A stretch of DNA of 64,000 nucleotides from Taishania sp036758285 (GTDB taxonomy: Bacteria; Bacteroidota; Bacteroidia; Flavobacteriales_D; Crocinitomicaceae): the NCBI GenBank assembly GCA_036758285.1, contig DAIOWV010000003.1, forward strand, positions 20,820 through 84,819. Direction: 5' to 3'. Numbering within the stretch: the stretch's first letter is position 1; the number at the start of each line of letters is the position of its first letter. Shown here one piece after another: positions 25,197 to 33,929 of this stretch. The notes beneath the pieces are model-generated. The model had not been told where the DNA came from. It did no database searches and worked only from the letters and a program-made list of their open reading frames with translations. A program made the position numbers and the translations under genes.

Positions 25197-26745
25197 ATGA
25201 ATTTCATCTTTTTATCTTCGAAGACCATAAATAATAAAATGATCAAAAATAAACGAGTTCTCTTTCTGTTAAATTGGATGCTGATATTTGTTCTTTCTAT
25301 CTTGGTTCGACTTCCAAATTTCCTTTCAAAAAACTTTTTTTTTGATGGAGATGAAGCTATCATTGGGATTATGGCACAAGATTTACTAAATGGTGAGAAT
25401 TTCCCTCTCTATTTTTATGGTCAAAATTATGGATTTTCAACAATTGAAGTTTTTTCAACAGCTTTTTTTGAAGCAATTTTAGGAGCAAGTATTTGGTCAT
25501 TAAAATTAGGAGGATTATTGATTTTTAGCCTTGGAGTAACGATTGTATATAAAACGATACAGCAATACCAGCTGAAAAAATGGATGATTTTTCTATTGAT
25601 ATTATTACTTGTTACATTTCCATCATGGTATCTATGGGGTACGAAAGTAAGAGGAGGGTACGTTACCGCTTTTTTATTTGTATGCCTTATTTTTTATATC
25701 ATTTTTAAGAAACAAAAATCGAAGTCTGATCTTTTTTTTCTATGTGTTTCAACAGTAGTGACTTATGAATCACATTTTNNNNNNNNNNATACCATTTGTA
25801 CCTCTTCTTTTATTTTGGCTTTTACAACAAAATAAACCTCTTCATAAAATTATATTATTTACATTTTTTTCTCTTCTAGGGATCATCACCTTTAAAATTA
25901 TTAGACTCTTTTATCCTCAATTTTGGCTTGCTCCAAGCCTTCGAATAGGGATTACTGAACAATGGATGAACCTAAAAAGTCAACTACAGGGCTTTATTTC
26001 AGGATTTAGTAATTTTGAATTTTTTTCATCGGAAATTATACCTCCAAACTGGTGGAGTATTTTACTCAAAATACTATTAATATCAATTTTCATTTTCTTT
26101 ATTTTAAATTACCTAAAAATGGATAGAATAAGAAAGCGAAAAGTTTACTTTATGCTAGTAGCAACGATACTTTATTTAGGATTAATGTCAACAATAGATT
26201 TAAAATCACCAAGATATTGGATAGGCCTTTCGAATGGAATTTTATTTTCAATCATCTTAATTGTAATAAAAAATCCTTCCTCATTATCAAAAGTATTTTT
26301 AGTTGTTTTTACAGTAATTTCATTTGTCGGAATTTCTGTAGGTTCAAAAATGAAACAACATTGGTTGGACTTAAATATCAATGAAATGAAAGCTTTAGAT
26401 GGATTTTATCAAGAAGTTAAACGAAGAGATGTGAAAGCAATCTATATAACAGACAACCTTCTTCAATATCAATGGAATTACCTTTATGGAAATGAAATTC
26501 CAGCATCCATGTTAAGGACAAGCGAACGAACTCAAAAATTTTGTAAAAAAGTGAATGAAATTTACAAGAAAAATCCTGAATCTGTTGTGCTAGGAGGTTA
26601 TTGGGGACTATTTTTGACAATGGATTTAGTAGAAAATTTTAATCATACAAGGGAGCAAATTGAAGTTGAATATTTTATTAATACAAATTCAAGTAAAGAA
26701 ATTGTAAAACATGGTATGGACTACGTCAAACAACAAGGAGGTTAA
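25197..26745 (+). CDS. GT39/PMT-like membrane glycosyltransferase, interrupted by assembly gap
   Basis: Multi-pass membrane protein resembling the dolichyl-phosphate-mannose/PMT and ArnT-type family, which move sugars from a polyprenyl carrier. After the first helix the typical acidic motif FFFDGDEAIIGIMAQDLLNG (about residues 48-67) is followed by PLYFYGQNYG. More than eight hydrophobic helices are predicted over both parts, and the C-terminal about 120 residues are soluble. A 10-N gap at 25779-25788 separates two frames that do not match, so the gap length is wrong. An alternative start is the ATG at 25239 (MIKNKRVLFLLNWM), which gives a cleaner membrane anchor. The sugar and acceptor are unknown. 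Confidence 0.75.
25779..25788. other. Assembly gap (10 N)
   Basis: Run of N inside the GT39-like gene. The reading frame differs on the two sides. Confidence 0.99.
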
Positions 26746-26753
26746 TATCTTTG
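26746..26753 (+). promoter_or_regulatory. Possible promoter -7 element before the PorE-like gene
   Basis: TATCTTTG at the end of the preceding gene, 73 bases before the ATG at 26827. The longer distance makes this less certain than the other sites. Confidence 0.35.
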
Positions 26754-26826
26754 ATGAAACGTGTAACTTTTTCTGAAAATTACGGTATATTATTTGTGTT
26801 ATACTCGTTAAATTAAATCAATAGAA

Positions 26827-28878
26827 ATGATAGCAAAAAAAATATTTTTTGTAATTTCCTTCGGAGCATTAATAAATCTTCACGCTCAAGTGGAAGACGC
26901 ATCGTGCTTGCCACCTGATAAGAAAGTTATGAAAATATTGGATAAAGCAAAAGCTAGTTCTGATGCTAAATCTACAGTAGATGCTCTTTTGGAAGCAATT
27001 AATTTGGCTCCAGACAATGCAATGGTTTATTACGAATATGCGATGTTTGCTTTTGATCGTGCTTCAGAACTATATAAAACCAATCCTAATCCAAACATGG
27101 GAGATAAAAGTCTTCAAAAAGCAGAAGAAATGTTTCTTGAAGTGCTAGAACATTGTAATGATTATCATGCAGACGTTTTTTATTATTTGGGAGTTATTAA
27201 TTATTCTCAACAAGAAATGAGTGTCTCCAAAGATTGGTTTAATAAGTTTGCTAATTTTAAATCAAATGATCCATCTAAATTTTCTGCTGATCACGCAAAG
27301 AAAATGGCAGATGTAAAAGATGTAGTTGGAGAGTTGAAAGCAGAAGTAGATAAAAAAGCAAATCCTGTTCCTTATAATCCGGTAAAAGTGCCTAATGTAA
27401 GTTCTCCACAGGATGAGTATTTTCCAATGATTTCGCCAGATAATGAGTTGATGTTCTTTACTAGAAAAGTCAATGAACAAGGTTTAGGGGAAATGAAATC
27501 TTATTGGATTGAAAAGTTTACGTATTCAAAAAGAAAAAATATGACAGTTCCTTTTGATAATGGAACTTTTCTTGGCCTTCCATTCAACGATGGCAAATTC
27601 GATAATTATGGAGCAAGTACTTTATCTGTCGATAACAAAGAAATGATACTATGTGCTTGTAAAACAGAGCTAGTATATGAACAACAATATAAAAATTGTG
27701 ATTTATATGTAACAACTTTTGAGAGAAGTGGAGAAGGTGGGAATGATTTTAAATGGTCAGAATTGAAGAATATGGGGCCTGCAATCAACACCAAAGATGG
27801 TTGGGAAGGTCAGCCTTCTCTTTCTGCAGATGGGAATACGTTGTATTTTACGACTACAAGAAAAGGTTCTCAAGACAATGATATTTATTACTCTACAAGA
27901 GATGAAAAAGGTGTATGGGCACAAGCAAAACCAATGAAGGAATTAAATACTCCTGGGAAAGATAAAAGTCCATTTTTACATCAGGATAGTGAAACGTTAT
28001 ATTTTGTATCTGATGGTAGGGGAGATGCAGTTGGTGGACTGGATATCTATTATACTAGACAAGAAAATGGCAAATGGTCTGAACCTAAAAATATTGGATA
28101 TCCAATTAATTCAGACGCAGATGAAATCGGAATTTTCGTATCAATTGATGGAAAGTTGGCTTACTTTTCTTCTCGAACCGGAGGGGATTGGAATATTTAT
28201 GCTTTTGATTTGTATGAGGAGGCAAGACCGAAGCCTGTTGCAATATTAAAAGGTGATTTAAAAGATGAATTTGGAGAAGCAATATCGGATGCTGTTATTG
28301 AAATCGCATACGAAAATTCGGATGAGGTTACACGTGTGAAAGTTAATGGGAATGATGGTAAATATGCGGCTATTGTAAAAACTGACAAAGTTCAAGATGT
28401 AATGGTAACAGTGAAAAAAGAAGGTCACGCATTTGACTCAAAATTGATTGAGAAAAATGAAGTAGCACAAGTTTCTAAATCAAATGATGTTGCTATTAGA
28501 GGAAATGATTTGAACTTAAAAGAATTGAAAGTTGGTGAAGCTTATACAATCAATGATATTCTTTACGCTACAAATTCTGCTGAGTTAAATGAAAAGTCAA
28601 AGTTTATTCTTAAAGGTTTTGCTAGATTTTTAAATGAAAACCCAACCATAAAGGTCGCAATTCAAGGACATACAGATGATGTTGGAGATGATGCGAAAAA
28701 TTTAAAATTATCTGATGATCGTGCACAAGGAGTGAAGAATTATTTAATTTCACTAGGAATTAATACCAATCGATTAAAATCTAAAGGATATGGAGAGACG
28801 CAACCTAAGGTTGAAAATAATTCAGATGAAAACAGAGCTAAAAATCGTAGAACAGATTTTGTAATTGAAAGCTTGTAA
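26827..28878 (+). CDS. OmpA-family protein with TPR and PD40 propeller (PorE-like)
   Basis: Outer-membrane-associated protein of 683 residues. A signal peptide (MIAKKIFFVISFGALINLHAQ) is followed by a TPR-type helical region (about 35-175). WD40-like PD40 propeller blades come next, with repeats such as GWEGQPSLSADGNTLYFTTTRKGSQDNDIYYS, a carboxypeptidase-regulatory-like beta domain (about 475-545), and a C-terminal OmpA domain with peptidoglycan-binding text IKVAIQGHTDDVGDDAKN and SDDRAQGVKNYL. This domain order is that of PorE, a type IX secretion component that anchors the machine to peptidoglycan; the specific assignment is inference. A second protein of the same plan is at 39551-41851. 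Confidence 0.88.
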   Translation: MIAKKIFFVISFGALINLHAQVEDASCLPPDKKVMKILDKAKASSDAKSTVDALLEAINLAPDNAMVYYEYAMFAFDRASELYKTNPNPNMGDKSLQKAEEMFLEVLEHCNDYHADVFYYLGVINYSQQEMSVSKDWFNKFANFKSNDPSKFSADHAKKMADVKDVVGELKAEVDKKANPVPYNPVKVPNVSSPQDEYFPMISPDNELMFFTRKVNEQGLGEMKSYWIEKFTYSKRKNMTVPFDNGTFLGLPFNDGKFDNYGASTLSVDNKEMILCACKTELVYEQQYKNCDLYVTTFERSGEGGNDFKWSELKNMGPAINTKDGWEGQPSLSADGNTLYFTTTRKGSQDNDIYYSTRDEKGVWAQAKPMKELNTPGKDKSPFLHQDSETLYFVSDGRGDAVGGLDIYYTRQENGKWSEPKNIGYPINSDADEIGIFVSIDGKLAYFSSRTGGDWNIYAFDLYEEARPKPVAILKGDLKDEFGEAISDAVIEIAYENSDEVTRVKVNGNDGKYAAIVKTDKVQDVMVTVKKEGHAFDSKLIEKNEVAQVSKSNDVAIRGNDLNLKELKVGEAYTINDILYATNSAELNEKSKFILKGFARFLNENPTIKVAIQGHTDDVGDDAKNLKLSDDRAQGVKNYLISLGINTNRLKSKGYGETQPKVENNSDENRAKNRRTDFVIESL

Positions 28879-28890
28879 ATGAAAAATAAT

Positions 28891-28898
28891 TAAATTTG
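28891..28898 (+). promoter_or_regulatory. Promoter -7 element for the small lipoprotein
   Basis: TAAATTTG, 18 bases before the ATG at 28917, with a TTG at 28865-28867 as a possible -33 element. Confidence 0.5.
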
Positions 28899-28916
28899 TA
28901 AAAAACATATTCAAAG

Positions 28917-29135
28917 ATGAAATTAAAAATTGCAATTTTAGTAGTTGGTGTAATCGCATTAACATCTTGTAAGAAAAACCACGAATGTGAGTGTACTTCT
29001 GTTTATACAAATGCTGAAGGAGTATATGCAGGTAGCCAAGACGATGTGAAATATCACGTTAAAAACAGATCAGAATGTGAATCTTATAATAAGTCTACAG
29101 CTACTGAAGTTAAAACTTGTACTTTAGACGATTAA
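28917..29135 (+). CDS. Small Cys-containing lipoprotein
   Basis: 72-residue precursor with a leader ending in the lipobox ALTSC (about residues 15-18). The mature part is charged, with four further cysteines (ECECTS, SECES, KTCTL) that could form disulfides. It sits 38 bases after the PorE-like gene and has its own -7 element and terminator, so it is a separate small transcription unit. No family is recognised. The location is the periplasmic face or outer-membrane inner leaflet. Confidence 0.75.
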   Translation: MKLKIAILVVGVIALTSCKKNHECECTSVYTNAEGVYAGSQDDVKYHVKNRSECESYNKSTATEVKTCTLDD

Positions 29136-29169
29136 TTTTATTAATTAATTGAAATCAAAAAAGATTGTT

Positions 29170-29196
29170 AGGGCGTATTTTTTACGCCCTTTTTTA
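29170..29196 (+). terminator. Terminator after the small lipoprotein
   Basis: An 8-bp stem (29170-29177 with 29183-29190), a 5-base loop and a T run. Confidence 0.88.
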
Positions 29197-29204
29197 TACC
29201 TTTG
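29197..29204 (+). promoter_or_regulatory. Promoter -7 element directly at the dehydratase start
   Basis: TACCTTTG matches TAnnTTTG and ends 4 bases before the ATG at 29209, directly after a terminator T run. The mRNA would be nearly leaderless. Confidence 0.6.
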
Positions 29205-29208
29205 AAAA

Positions 29209-31098
29209 ATGCAGTTTCCAATAAAAAATACTCCTAGATGGCTAATCATTTTTATTGATTTATGTATCTCTACCTTTTCATTAGCATTCGCATACTTAAT
29301 GCGCTTTGATTTACATGCTGATCAAGAATTGATAAACAAAGAATGGAATATTTTATCTCGATCAATTGGCTTTTATTTTCTAATTAAATTAGGTGTTTAC
29401 CTTTTATTTAAAGTACACAAAAGAGTCATTAGACACATTTCTACAAGTGATATACGAATCATTTTCTTTGCAAATTTTGTATCTACTATTCTTTTCCTAT
29501 TTGCTGGATTAATACGATTTAAGTTTGATGATGGTTACTTCTTGTTTCCAACAACGGTACTTATTTTAGAGTTTTTATTCTCTTCTACACTTATGTTGGC
29601 AGCTAGGTTTGTTGTAAAGTTGTTGTATCTAGAAACGGTAAAAACAAAAAAAATAGAAAAGAATATTTTGATTTATGGAGCTGGAATTTCTGGACTTGTA
29701 ACCAAAAGAACAATCGAAAAAGATACACTTGCAGAATATAAAATTATTGGTTTTTTAGATGATAATAAAAAATTAGCAGGAAATATTTTAGAAGGTTTAC
29801 CTATTTTTCATACTTCAAAATTAGAGCGTATTATTGATAATCAGAATATTGAAATTGTGATTTTGGCAATTCAGGAACCTGATGAAAACAATAGAAAAAA
29901 GGTCGTTAATCTCTGTTTTGAAAAAAACATTGAAATTCAAAAAGTGCCCACAACAAATAGCTGGATTAACGGGCAATTTTCAAGAAAGCAAATCAAGGCT
30001 ATTAAGATTGAAGATTTGTTAGGTCGATCTGTTATCAAATTAGATGAACAGAAAATTAAAAATGAACTTTCCGGAAAAGTCGTACTAGTTTCAGGTGCTG
30101 CAGGTTCTATCGGTAGTGGTATGGTTCGTCAAATTGTAAAATATTCGCCTGAAAAAGTCATTTTACTTGATAACGCAGAATCTGCTCTTTATGATTTTGT
30201 GATAGAGTTGAAAAGTGCGAATGTAGACGTGCCCATTGAGGTTGTTATTGGAGATATTCGTCACCTTGAGAGAATGAAACGATTGTTTGAAACATTTAAG
30301 CCTTCTTATATTCTCCACGCAGCAGCATATAAACATGTACCATTGATGGAAGACAATCCTTCAGAAGCTGTGTTGACAAATGTTTGTGGAACAAAAAACT
30401 TAGTGGATTTAGCTGTTGAATATCAAGCTCACAAATTTGTGATGATTTCTACGGATAAAGCAGTCAATCCGACAAATGTAATGGGAGCTTCTAAACGAAT
30501 CGCGGAAATATATGCTCAAAATAAAAATAGTTTAGGGAAAACAAAATTTATTACAACAAGATTTGGAAATGTTTTAGGGTCAAATGGTTCTGTAATTCCG
30601 TTGTTTAAAAAGCAAATCGAACAAGGGGGACCAATCACTTTGACAGACGAACGAATAACAAGGTATTTCATGACCATTCCTGAAGCTTGTCAGTTGGTTC
30701 TAGAAGCTGGTACAATTGGCGAAGGTGGTGAGATTTATGTATTCGACATGGGAGAATCTGTAAAAATCATCGATTTAGCTAAAAATATGATTAAATTGAG
30801 TGGTTTAGAAGTTGGAAAAGATATTGAAATTAAAGTTACAGGACTTCGACCAGGTGAGAAACTATATGAAGAACTGTTAGGTGATGAAGAAAAAACTTTA
30901 CCAACACATCATCCCAAAATATTAAAAGCAAAAGTACAAGACACTTCTGATAAAGAAGTTAATTTGATTTTAGAGTTGATTCAATTGTTTGATAAACAAG
31001 ATAATAATTTGATTGTTTCAAAGATGAAAGAGATTGTTCCAGAATTTAAAAGTAATAATTCAGTTTACGAAAAACTAGACAATAAATCTTTAAATTAG
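29209..31098 (+). CDS. Membrane-bound nucleotide-sugar 4,6-dehydratase (CapD/WbpM family)
   Basis: Enzyme that dehydrates a UDP-linked N-acetyl sugar as a first step to surface-polysaccharide sugars. Four transmembrane helices (about residues 10-140) and a CoA-binding-like Rossmann domain (NILIYGAGISGLVTKRTIEK, about 146-165) precede the SDR domain. That domain has the NAD motif SGAAGSIGSG (about 294-303) and the catalytic S-M-K set in MISTDKAVNPTNVMGASKR, where Met replaces the Tyr of ordinary SDRs. The 629-residue length fits the long WbpM/PglF/CapD form. It is followed after 4 bases by the thioesterase gene, which is probably in the same transcript. Confidence 0.94.
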   Translation: MQFPIKNTPRWLIIFIDLCISTFSLAFAYLMRFDLHADQELINKEWNILSRSIGFYFLIKLGVYLLFKVHKRVIRHISTSDIRIIFFANFVSTILFLFAGLIRFKFDDGYFLFPTTVLILEFLFSSTLMLAARFVVKLLYLETVKTKKIEKNILIYGAGISGLVTKRTIEKDTLAEYKIIGFLDDNKKLAGNILEGLPIFHTSKLERIIDNQNIEIVILAIQEPDENNRKKVVNLCFEKNIEIQKVPTTNSWINGQFSRKQIKAIKIEDLLGRSVIKLDEQKIKNELSGKVVLVSGAAGSIGSGMVRQIVKYSPEKVILLDNAESALYDFVIELKSANVDVPIEVVIGDIRHLERMKRLFETFKPSYILHAAAYKHVPLMEDNPSEAVLTNVCGTKNLVDLAVEYQAHKFVMISTDKAVNPTNVMGASKRIAEIYAQNKNSLGKTKFITTRFGNVLGSNGSVIPLFKKQIEQGGPITLTDERITRYFMTIPEACQLVLEAGTIGEGGEIYVFDMGESVKIIDLAKNMIKLSGLEVGKDIEIKVTGLRPGEKLYEELLGDEEKTLPTHHPKILKAKVQDTSDKEVNLILELIQLFDKQDNNLIVSKMKEIVPEFKSNNSVYEKLDNKSLN

Positions 31099-31102
31099 TT
31101 AT

Positions 31103-31510
31103 ATGTTACCTGCAAAAATACAAGTGCGATATGCCGATTTAGATACAATGGGGCATGTAAATAACTCTGTTTATTTGAGTTATTTCGAATATGCAAGGGT
31201 ACACTATTTTAATACCTTATTAGGTCGTGATTGGAATTGGAAAAAACATGGCGTATTGGTCGTAAAAAATGAAGTTACTTATATCAAGCCTGTTTTATTA
31301 ACTGATGAACCAGAAATTGAGATTTTACTTGAATCCATTGGTTCTAAAAGTATTACATTAACTTATGAAATAAAGGTTAGAGGTGAATTGACAACTACTG
31401 GGAAATCAATTTTAGTTTGTTTTGATGCTTCAACCAACTCAACAACGACTGTTTCTGAAGAATGGAAAGTTGCATTGAATAATTTGAGAAAAGTAACACC
31501 TGAATTATAG
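31103..31510 (+). CDS. Acyl-CoA thioesterase (4HBT hotdog fold)
   Basis: Cytoplasmic thioesterase of 135 residues. The hotdog-fold motif VRYADLDTMGHVNNSVYLSYFEYARVHYF (about residues 8-36) carries the catalytic Asp of the 4-hydroxybenzoyl-CoA thioesterase class (YbgC/FadM type). It lies 4 bases after the dehydratase and 1 base before the alpha/beta hydrolase, so these form a compact operon. The acyl group hydrolysed cannot be read from the sequence. Confidence 0.92.
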   Translation: MLPAKIQVRYADLDTMGHVNNSVYLSYFEYARVHYFNTLLGRDWNWKKHGVLVVKNEVTYIKPVLLTDEPEIEILLESIGSKSITLTYEIKVRGELTTTGKSILVCFDASTNSTTTVSEEWKVALNNLRKVTPEL

Positions 31511-31511
31511 T

Positions 31512-32291
31512 ATGAAATTGGTTCAACTGAAGGATAAGTTAATTGCTGTAAATCCTATTTTTGTCGATAATCCAAGTGATGAGTCTACAGTCTTGATTTT
31601 TTTACATGAAGCCTTAGGTTCAATAGCTCAATGGAAAGGGTTTCCTCAAATGTTATGTAATTCTTTGAAATTAAATGGGATAGTTTATGAACGTGAGGGG
31701 TATGGTAATTCTAGCTCACTTCGAAAAAAAAGAGATACTTCATATTTACATGAGTACGCCTTAGATGAATTGCCCGAATTATTAGAAATTATTTTACCCA
31801 AAGAAAAGAAAGTAATTTTAATTGGTCATTCAGATGGAGCTTCAATTGCCTTATTATTTGCTGCAAACTACCCAGAAAGGGTTAAGTCAGTTGTCAGTAT
31901 GGCAGCTCATGTTATAGTGGAAGACGTTACCCTGAAAGGAATTACACCTGCTGTCGAAGCATATCAGTTGGGTAAATTAGATGGACTAAAAAAATACCAT
32001 GGCGATAAAACAAATGAGCTTTTTTATGCTTGGTCAGATACATGGAATTTACCTGAGTTTTATGATTGGAATATTTGTGAAGATATTTCATCTATTAATT
32101 GTCCTGTTTTAGCAATTCAAGGAATAAATGATCAATATGGAACACCAAAACAGTTGGAGCTAATTGAAGAATTTGTTACAAATAATACCGTAGAAACAGT
32201 TTTATTACCAAAATGTGGACATCATCCTCATTTAGAAATGCCAAATGAAACTGAAAATGCAATTTTAGACTGGATATCAAAAATATCTTAG
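31512..32291 (+). CDS. Alpha/beta hydrolase
   Basis: Cytoplasmic alpha/beta-fold hydrolase of 259 residues. The oxyanion-side motif FLHEALGSIAQWKGFP is at about residues 29-44. The nucleophile elbow is LIGHSDGAS (Ser near 106), and the likely acid and base are in GINDQYGTP and CGHHPHLEMP near the C-terminus. It starts one base after the thioesterase stop. Relatives include esterases and C-C bond hydrolases; the substrate is unknown. Confidence 0.9.
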   Translation: MKLVQLKDKLIAVNPIFVDNPSDESTVLIFLHEALGSIAQWKGFPQMLCNSLKLNGIVYEREGYGNSSSLRKKRDTSYLHEYALDELPELLEIILPKEKKVILIGHSDGASIALLFAANYPERVKSVVSMAAHVIVEDVTLKGITPAVEAYQLGKLDGLKKYHGDKTNELFYAWSDTWNLPEFYDWNICEDISSINCPVLAIQGINDQYGTPKQLELIEEFVTNNTVETVLLPKCGHHPHLEMPNETENAILDWISKIS

Positions 32292-32366
32292 TTTATTGTA
32301 AATCATTTATTTATATTTTTTAATTTATTTTTTTACATTTTCTTTTATAGAATTAATTTATTTTTC

Positions 32367-32397
32367 TTTGAAAATATTACCGTGGTAGTTATTTTTG
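32367..32397 (+). promoter_or_regulatory. Full promoter (-33 and -7) at the MarR gene start
   Basis: TTTG at 32367-32370 and TATTTTTG at 32390-32397 are separated by 19 bases, an exact match to the Bacteroidota consensus TTTG-N19-TAnnTTTG. The -7 element ends 4 bases before the GTG start, so the transcript is expected to be nearly leaderless. Confidence 0.75.
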
Positions 32398-32401
32398 TGG
32401 T

Positions 32402-32860
32402 GTGAAAATAGAAGATACATTAAAAGTGAAGTTCAAGACACCCCAACAACGAGCTGTGGTAAATCTTCGTTATACATCCAATTTTTTATCAAATTATCAA
32501 AACAGCTTTATGGCAAAGTATGATATTTCGATGCCTCAATTTAATATTTTGCGAATTTTAAGAGGAGCAAAAGAAGCATTGAATGTTCATACTGTAAAGG
32601 ATAGAATGATTGAAAAATCACCCAATACAACTCGCTTAATGGATAAATTAATCGACAAAGGATTTATCGATCGTATTCGTTGTGAAGATGACAGGAGAGT
32701 TGTTTTTGTTAATATTAGTGAACGTGGTTTAGATTTGCTTTCAAAAATTGATAATGATCCGGAAATGAATTCTATTTTTCCTCAAGGGCTTTCAGAAGAT
32801 GAAGCAAATTTGCTAAGTGATTTGTTAGATAGATTACGGATTGTATTTTTGGAGAGATAA
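32402..32860 (+). CDS. MarR-family transcriptional regulator
   Basis: Winged-helix regulator of 152 residues. A dimerisation helix (RAVVNLRYTSNFLSNYQNSF, about 17-36) is followed by the winged helix (MPQFNILRILRGAKE ... KSPNTTRLMDKLIDKGFIDRIRCEDDRRVVFVNISERG), with the usual DxRR wing. The start is GTG at 32402, as no in-frame ATG exists before residue 37 and the first helix is needed for the family fold. The promoter sits immediately upstream, leaving little or no leader. The target genes and ligand are unknown, and the neighbours do not suggest a resistance or efflux role. Confidence 0.92.
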   Translation: MKIEDTLKVKFKTPQQRAVVNLRYTSNFLSNYQNSFMAKYDISMPQFNILRILRGAKEALNVHTVKDRMIEKSPNTTRLMDKLIDKGFIDRIRCEDDRRVVFVNISERGLDLLSKIDNDPEMNSIFPQGLSEDEANLLSDLLDRLRIVFLER

Positions 32861-32929
32861 CAGTTGTGTTTTTTAACATGTTTTAAAGTCTTTAATCTCC
32901 TTTTAGAGTCATAAAACATGAATTGTTGT

Positions 32930-32937
32930 TACCTTTG
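32930..32937 (+). promoter_or_regulatory. Promoter -7 element for hemB
   Basis: TACCTTTG, 15 bases before the ATG at 32953. Confidence 0.55.
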
Positions 32938-32952
32938 TGAAAAAAAACACAA

Positions 32953-33924
32953 ATGAATATTCGTCCTAGAAGAAATAGAAAATCTGCTGTTATCCGAGCG
33001 ATGGTAGAAGAAACAAAATTAGGAGTAGAAAACCTTATATATCCAATTTTTTTAAAAGATGGCAAAAACATTAAAGATGAAGTTGCCTCAATGCCTGGAA
33101 ATTTTAGATGGTCTATCGATCAATTATTACCTGAAATTGAAGAATGTGTAGAGTTAGGAGTTAAATCATTCGATCTTTTTCCTGCAGTAGATGAACGATT
33201 GAAAGATAAAACAGCTTCTTATAGCTATGCGTCAGATAATTTTTATCTAAATGCAATTAGAACGATTAAAGAACGATTTCCAGAAGTTATTTTAATGAGC
33301 GATGTTGCTTTAGATCCTTATTCTTCAGACGGACACGATGGTTTGGTTGAAAATGGAAAAATCTTAAATGATGAAACGTTACCAATTTTAAACAAAATGT
33401 CTTTGGCGCAAGCACAAGCTGGAATTGATATTATAGGACCTTCAGATATGATGGATGGTCGAGTAGCAAGTATTCGTGAGTATTTGGATCAACATGGTTA
33501 TACAGATACGTCAATTATGTCTTATTCCGTAAAATATGCCAGTGCTTTTTACAATCCATTTAGAGATGCACTTGATTCTGCACCAAAATCGGGAGATAAA
33601 AAAACATATCAAATGAATCCTGCAAACAAGCGTGAAGCTTTGATTGAAGCTGAATTAGATATTAATGAAGGAGCTGATATGTTGATGGTTAAACCTGCAT
33701 TGTGCTACCTAGATGTGATACATAGTCTAAGAGAAAATTTTTCAGTTCCAATTACAGCATACAATGTAAGTGGTGAATGCGCAATGATTTACGCAGCATC
33801 AAAAAATGGTTGGCTGAATTATGAAGCAACAGTTTATGAAACGTTATTAAGTATAAAACGGGCTGGTGCAGATGGTATTTTAACCTATTTTGCAAAAGAT
33901 TTTGCTAAAATGATTCGAAAATAG
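32953..33924 (+). CDS. hemB: Porphobilinogen synthase (delta-aminolevulinate dehydratase)
   Basis: Condenses two 5-aminolevulinate molecules to porphobilinogen in haem synthesis. The 323-residue length is normal. It starts with RPRRNRKSAVIRAMVEETKL. The active-site lysines lie in SVKYASAFYNPFRDAL and DMLMVKPALCYLDVI. The metal-switch region reads VALDPYSSDGHDGLV, in which the Zn-binding cysteines of E. coli-type enzymes are replaced by Asp and others, as in the Mg/K-dependent form. The gene follows MarR by 92 bases and has its own -7 element. The MutS-like gene starts 5 bases after its stop. Confidence 0.97.
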   Translation: MNIRPRRNRKSAVIRAMVEETKLGVENLIYPIFLKDGKNIKDEVASMPGNFRWSIDQLLPEIEECVELGVKSFDLFPAVDERLKDKTASYSYASDNFYLNAIRTIKERFPEVILMSDVALDPYSSDGHDGLVENGKILNDETLPILNKMSLAQAQAGIDIIGPSDMMDGRVASIREYLDQHGYTDTSIMSYSVKYASAFYNPFRDALDSAPKSGDKKTYQMNPANKREALIEAELDINEGADMLMVKPALCYLDVIHSLRENFSVPITAYNVSGECAMIYAASKNGWLNYEATVYETLLSIKRAGADGILTYFAKDFAKMIRK

Positions 33925-33929
33925 TGGGT

